The position numbers were made by a program, and so were the translations under genes. Shown here one piece after another: positions 6,547-8,756 of a stretch of DNA of 8,756 nt. The notes under the pieces were generated by a model. The model did no database searches. It saw only the letters and a program-made list of their open reading frames with translations, and was not told the origin of the DNA. Source of the stretch: an uncultured Desulfurobacterium sp. (GTDB lineage Bacteria > Aquificota > Aquificia > Desulfurobacteriales > Desulfurobacteriaceae); NCBI GenBank assembly GCA_913055135.1, contig CAJXJV010000045.1:1-8756 (forward strand). Reading direction: 5' to 3'. The stretch's first letter is position 1. Each line of letters opens with the position of its first letter.

Positions 6547-6959
6547 ACAAACCTCTTAAACTCTTCAGAAAGTCCTTTTTCCTTGAAGAACTCAGTTAAT
6601 CTTTGAATCCTTTCAACTGTCTCCTTTGAAAGGTGGTGTTCCATTAAACACCCTTCTTCCTCTGCAACTTCTGGTGGAAGCTGGAGAACTGTCTTCATGA
6701 AATCTATGAGAACTTCGTGCTTTTTGTAGAGACTTTCAGCATACTCCCTTCCCTTCTCGGTTGTCCTGACATAGCCATAGGGTTCATAGAGGATGTATCC
6801 TCTTTCTGAAAGCCTCCTCAAAACCTCAGTAACCGTTGGCATTTTTACGTTTCTCTCCCTGGCTATTTCCTTAACCCTTGCAACACCGTTCCTCTTCTCT
6901 ATGAGGTAGATTGTCTCAAGGTAATCCTCAAGCCTTGGAGCTAACTTTTCCTCTTTCAT
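6534..6959 (-). CDS. DtxR/MntR-family metal-dependent transcriptional regulator
   Basis: A 141-residue cytoplasmic repressor of the two-domain, MntR-like type, without the SH3-like third domain of DtxR. Residues about 8-72 form the winged helix-turn-helix (LEDYLETIYLI, KEIARERNVKMPTVTEVLRRL, wing YGYVRTTEKG). Residues about 75-141 form the dimerisation and metal domain (KKHEVLIDFM, EEGCLMEHHLS). Likely metal ligands by alignment are Asp12, Glu15, His81, Cys104, Glu107 and His108. Asp12 matches the manganese sensor MntR, whereas Cys104 matches the iron-type DtxR/IdeR, so the metal cannot be assigned confidently. It is the first gene of the string and overlaps mqnE copy A, so autoregulation would also control both radical SAM enzymes. 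GAGG lies 5 bases before ATG 6959. Confidence 0.93.
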   Translation of the reverse strand: MKEEKLAPRLEDYLETIYLIEKRNGVARVKEIARERNVKMPTVTEVLRRLSERGYILYEPYGYVRTTEKGREYAESLYKKHEVLIDFMKTVLQLPPEVAEEEGCLMEHHLSKETVERIQRLTEFFKEKGLSEEFKRFVWKK

Positions 6960-6971
6960 TATCTCCTCTGA

Positions 6972-6993
6972 TAACTTAGTTAGGTATTTCTAA
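6972..6993. promoter_or_regulatory. Candidate autoregulatory operator of the DtxR/MntR-like regulator
   Basis: Two linked inverted repeats lie between the -10 and the start codon: TAACT-T-AGTTA (6972-6982, a perfect 11-base palindrome) and TTAG-GTATTT-CTAA (6980-6993). TTAG/CTAA half-sites recall DtxR/IdeR boxes (TTAGGTTA..CTAA). Position over the expected transcription start would allow repression. That the regulator binds here is inference. Confidence 0.45.
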
Positions 6994-6999
6994 ATTATA
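6994..6999 (-). promoter_or_regulatory. -10 element of the regulator-mqnE operon promoter
   Basis: A perfect TATAAT on the minus strand, in a very A/T-rich stretch 34 bases upstream of ATG 6959. No good -35 is seen at 16-18 bases (TGAGGT at 17), so the promoter may depend on A/T-rich upstream DNA or an activator. It is the only candidate for the central gene string in this 125-base gap. Confidence 0.5.
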
Positions 7000-7084
7000 A
7001 AATATAATAGTTTAAAACCTCATAATAAAGAGTATCCCGTTCAAAAACTGATAAACTCCCTATCCGTAAACTTTGTATTACCAT

Positions 7085-8551
7085 TCAGCTTTTAATCTTC
7101 ATTCCACAGTGCTGGCACAGTGAAGCCTCAGAAACTATAAAAAGATTCTTTCCTGAAGTTTTCTCCGGTTTTGGTCTGTAAAAGTCAACCATAAACCATG
7201 CTCTATCCCACAGACCAAGCTTTTTGAGAATCTCATAGGCTGCAGCCCTTCCATCTCTAACTGCTTCAATTACAGAAGAAACCCCGTTAAGGGAATCTCC
7301 AACTACGAAGACTCCATTTTCAAAAAGTTTCTCTCCCGAAACACCAAAAGTTTTGAAAATTCTTCTATCCTTCTCAAAACCAATGGCAGGAAGTAAATAA
7401 TCAAACTCAACCTCTCCACAGGAAAATTTAATTTTGTTACCTTCAACCAGTTCTGGCTGGCAATTTGTATAGATTCTCACTCCCTCTCTTACAGCAGTGT
7501 TTACCTCTTTCTTCTGAGCTTTCACATTTTTAGCCTCTCCTCTATAGAAAACAAGAGCTTCTCCACCATTTCTAACTGTAAGCCTTGCGACATCAAAAGC
7601 TGTATCTCCCGCTCCAATGATTACAACTCTCTTAGCTTTTAATTTTGGCGGAGTTTTCAAAAATGAAAGAGGATAAAGAATCTCTGGACTTCCTTTGATT
7701 GGAATATCCAGCTTCTTTGCCTTTTGAGCTCCAGTTGCAATGACAATGAAATCGTAACCTTCCAGCTTTGATCTGATTTCACTGTTTAAGAAAACACTAA
7801 TGTTTTTAAATGAGGTTATGAACTCAATTTCCCTTCTTAGAAGAGCTTTGTCAAGTTTAAAGTCGGGTATCAGGTTTAAAAGCCCTCCAAGCTCACCTTC
7901 CTTTTCAAAAAGATCAACTTTCACACCTGCTGAGGCAAGGTAATAAGCTACTGTTAATCCGGCTGCCCCTCCACCTATGACAGCAACTTTTCTGTCAACA
8001 ACTGGAAATACAGGCTCTCTTTCTATTATTTCAATTTCCTCAAGGACTCTTCTTCCAAATTCTCTGTGAACCTCTCTTATCCTGAGTGGTCTCTCAGGAA
8101 GGACTCCACACTTTGTTTCGCATTGAGCAGGACAGATCTCTCCAAGAGTAAAGGGAAAGGGAGCTCGTGTCATAAAAGAACCAAAAGCCTTTCTGAAATC
8201 TCCTATACTCGAATAGCTCATAAAAGTCGGAACATTGACGTTTGCAGGACAGAAGTCCTCACAGGGAGAAGTTTCCCTTTTAGCTCCTTTTCTGGCATCA
8301 AGAGCCTGAATGACGTAGAGGAGAAGCTGAGCCAGAACAAGTGTAACTGAACCGTAGTTAATTTCAAATCCTATGAGGTAAAGGTAATAAAAAGGGAAGA
8401 GAAAAATCAAAAGAAACGAAATTCCGGAAATCCAACGTTTCTGGTAGAGTTGTCCAAGCCCCGGGAGTAGAAGTGAAAGGTAGAAAGCTTTTTTGCGTTC
8501 TCTTAGAATCTTTTTTCCTTCTATATGAAACTCAAAATCGGGAAAGTTCAC
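7085..8551 (-). CDS. Membrane-anchored GltD-like FAD/NAD(P)H oxidoreductase
   Basis: A 488-residue fusion. Residues 22-84 carry three hydrophobic segments (about 22-36, 43-61 and 66-84); the first contains LLLPGLGQLYQKRW, as in TM2/DUF5683-type membrane domains. Residues 95-165 resemble the iron-sulfur domain of glutamate synthase small subunit and dihydropyrimidine dehydrogenase (Fer4_20): Cys97 and Cys101 in PCEDFCP, and Cys140, Cys144 and Cys148 in CPAQCETKC. Next come the FAD loop VIGGGAAG (191-198), the NAD(P)H loop IGAGDTAFD (312-320) and the FAD-closing GVFVVGDS (413-420). The CxxCG that normally begins the first cluster motif is absent from the N-terminus, but CQHCG occurs at 479-483, at the very C-terminus. 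Expected role: electron transfer from NAD(P)H through FAD and Fe-S clusters at the membrane; no partner subunit is visible nearby. Start is GTG 8551 with AGGAG 6 bases upstream. It is not glutamate synthase itself unless a GltB partner exists elsewhere. Confidence 0.85.
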   Translation of the reverse strand: MNFPDFEFHIEGKKILRERKKAFYLSLLLPGLGQLYQKRWISGISFLLIFLFPFYYLYLIGFEINYGSVTLVLAQLLLYVIQALDARKGAKRETSPCEDFCPANVNVPTFMSYSSIGDFRKAFGSFMTRAPFPFTLGEICPAQCETKCGVLPERPLRIREVHREFGRRVLEEIEIIEREPVFPVVDRKVAVIGGGAAGLTVAYYLASAGVKVDLFEKEGELGGLLNLIPDFKLDKALLRREIEFITSFKNISVFLNSEIRSKLEGYDFIVIATGAQKAKKLDIPIKGSPEILYPLSFLKTPPKLKAKRVVIIGAGDTAFDVARLTVRNGGEALVFYRGEAKNVKAQKKEVNTAVREGVRIYTNCQPELVEGNKIKFSCGEVEFDYLLPAIGFEKDRRIFKTFGVSGEKLFENGVFVVGDSLNGVSSVIEAVRDGRAAAYEILKKLGLWDRAWFMVDFYRPKPEKTSGKNLFIVSEASLCQHCGMKIKS

Positions 8552-8596
8552 TCCGCTCTCCTGAAACCTCAGTTGATGTTTCTCAGAGGAATAGAG

Positions 8597-8602
8597 ATTA
8601 TA
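8597..8602 (-). promoter_or_regulatory. -10 element for the GltD-like gene
   Basis: A perfect TATAAT on the minus strand predicts transcription starting near 8590 and a leader of about 40 bases before GTG 8551. The -35 is poor (GTACAA at 17 bases or CGTACA at 18), so promoter strength is uncertain. Confidence 0.5.
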
Positions 8603-8658
8603 CCTGAATGTTTATGTTATTGTACGGAAAGATTTCATGTATTGAACTTGAACACAAG

Positions 8659-8686
8659 TTGACATTCTGACAATGATGACTATATT
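8659..8686 (+). promoter_or_regulatory. Sigma70-type promoter of tRNA-Glu
   Basis: Perfect -35 TTGACA (8659-8664) and TATATT -10 (8681-8686) with a 16-base spacer, starting transcription about 10 bases ahead of the tRNA. A strong promoter is expected for a stable RNA. It diverges from the GltD-like gene promoter in a 151-base gap. Confidence 0.75.
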
Positions 8687-8702
8687 TCTATTACGCAAAA
8701 AC

Positions 8703-8756
8703 GTCCCCATCGTCTAGCCCGGCCCAGGACACCGGCCTTTCACGCCGGCGACGGGG
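8703..8756 (+). tRNA. tRNA-Glu(TTC), 3' part cut by window edge
   Basis: The 5' 54 bases of a glutamate tRNA. The acceptor strand GTCCCCA starts at 8703. The D-arm contains TCTAGCCCGGCCCAGGACA. The anticodon stem is CCGGC (8732-8736) paired with GCCGG (8744-8748), and the loop CTTTCAC holds anticodon TTC at 8739-8741. The variable loop follows, and the window ends in GGGG at the start of the T-arm. The high GC of the stems is typical of thermophiles. The T-loop and acceptor 3' strand lie outside the window. Confidence 0.95.

Noticed and set aside
7040..7066. Possible terminator after the GltD-like gene: GATA...TATC stem followed by five T on the minus strand
   Set aside because: The stem is only 4 A/T-rich pairs, too weak to call an intrinsic terminator.
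7021..7084. Imperfect repeated words (TATCCCGTTCAAA and TATCCGTAAAC) reminiscent of a CRISPR repeat remnant
   Set aside because: Only two short, mismatched copies about 20-30 bases apart, with no regular spacer pattern, no array and no cas genes.
8066..8350. Plus-strand 94-codon open frame inside the GltD-like gene
   Set aside because: It is a shadow of the minus-strand cysteine-rich and membrane region, with no domain or start signal.
8552..8702. Possible riboswitch or attachment site beside tRNA-Glu
   Set aside because: The 151-base gap is explained by two divergent promoters. No integrase, direct repeat of the tRNA end or conserved aptamer-like structure is visible, and the tRNA 3' end is outside the window.

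Overview
The window looks like a bacterial chromosome segment from a thermophilic, probably chemolithoautotrophic lineage. I would guess Aquificota, Desulfurobacteriaceae-like. This is an inference from moderate-to-low GC (about 40% in hand-counted lines), tightly overlapping genes, Lys/Glu/Ile-rich proteins, a futalosine-type menaquinone gene and PEP synthase. No rRNA or other decisive marker is present. All protein genes lie on the minus strand. The only plus-strand gene is a tRNA cut by the right edge.

Right to left, in the direction of transcription: (1) 8703-8756 is the 5' part of tRNA-Glu(TTC) with a near-consensus sigma70 promoter, divergent from (2) 7085-8551, an unusual membrane-anchored, GltD-like FAD/NAD(P) oxidoreductase whose N-terminal CxxC is missing while an extra CxxC sits at its extreme C-terminus. 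(3) 6959-2469 is a compact gene string: DtxR/MntR-type metal regulator, aminofutalosine synthase mqnE copy A, MntA-like nucleotidyltransferase, HepT-like HEPN protein, mqnE copy B, a 40-residue single-span membrane protein, and an NDUFA9-like atypical short-chain dehydrogenase. The first four genes overlap by 8-13 bases at each junction, and 38 bases separate hepT from mqnE copy B. A second promoter-like site flanked by an inverted repeat precedes the small protein. (4) 2420-1 is ppsA (PEP synthase), missing only its last residues at the left edge.

Functionally, the central string couples menaquinone biosynthesis (two MqnE radical SAM enzymes), a metal sensor that could report iron or manganese status, and membrane/respiration-related proteins. 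A complete MntA-HepT toxin-antitoxin pair is embedded between the two mqnE paralogs. The catalytic motifs of both pair members are intact (GS-x10-DxD and R-x4-H-x-Y). The most notable observations are this mqnE-mntA-hepT-mqnE sandwich, the permuted-looking cysteine motifs of the membrane GltD-like protein, and the small membrane protein gene with its own strong ribosome binding site. Several start codons are reassigned here on ribosome-binding-site evidence: hepT to TTG 5047, mntA to ATG 5423, mqnE copy B to ATG 4583, and the small protein to ATG 3397.
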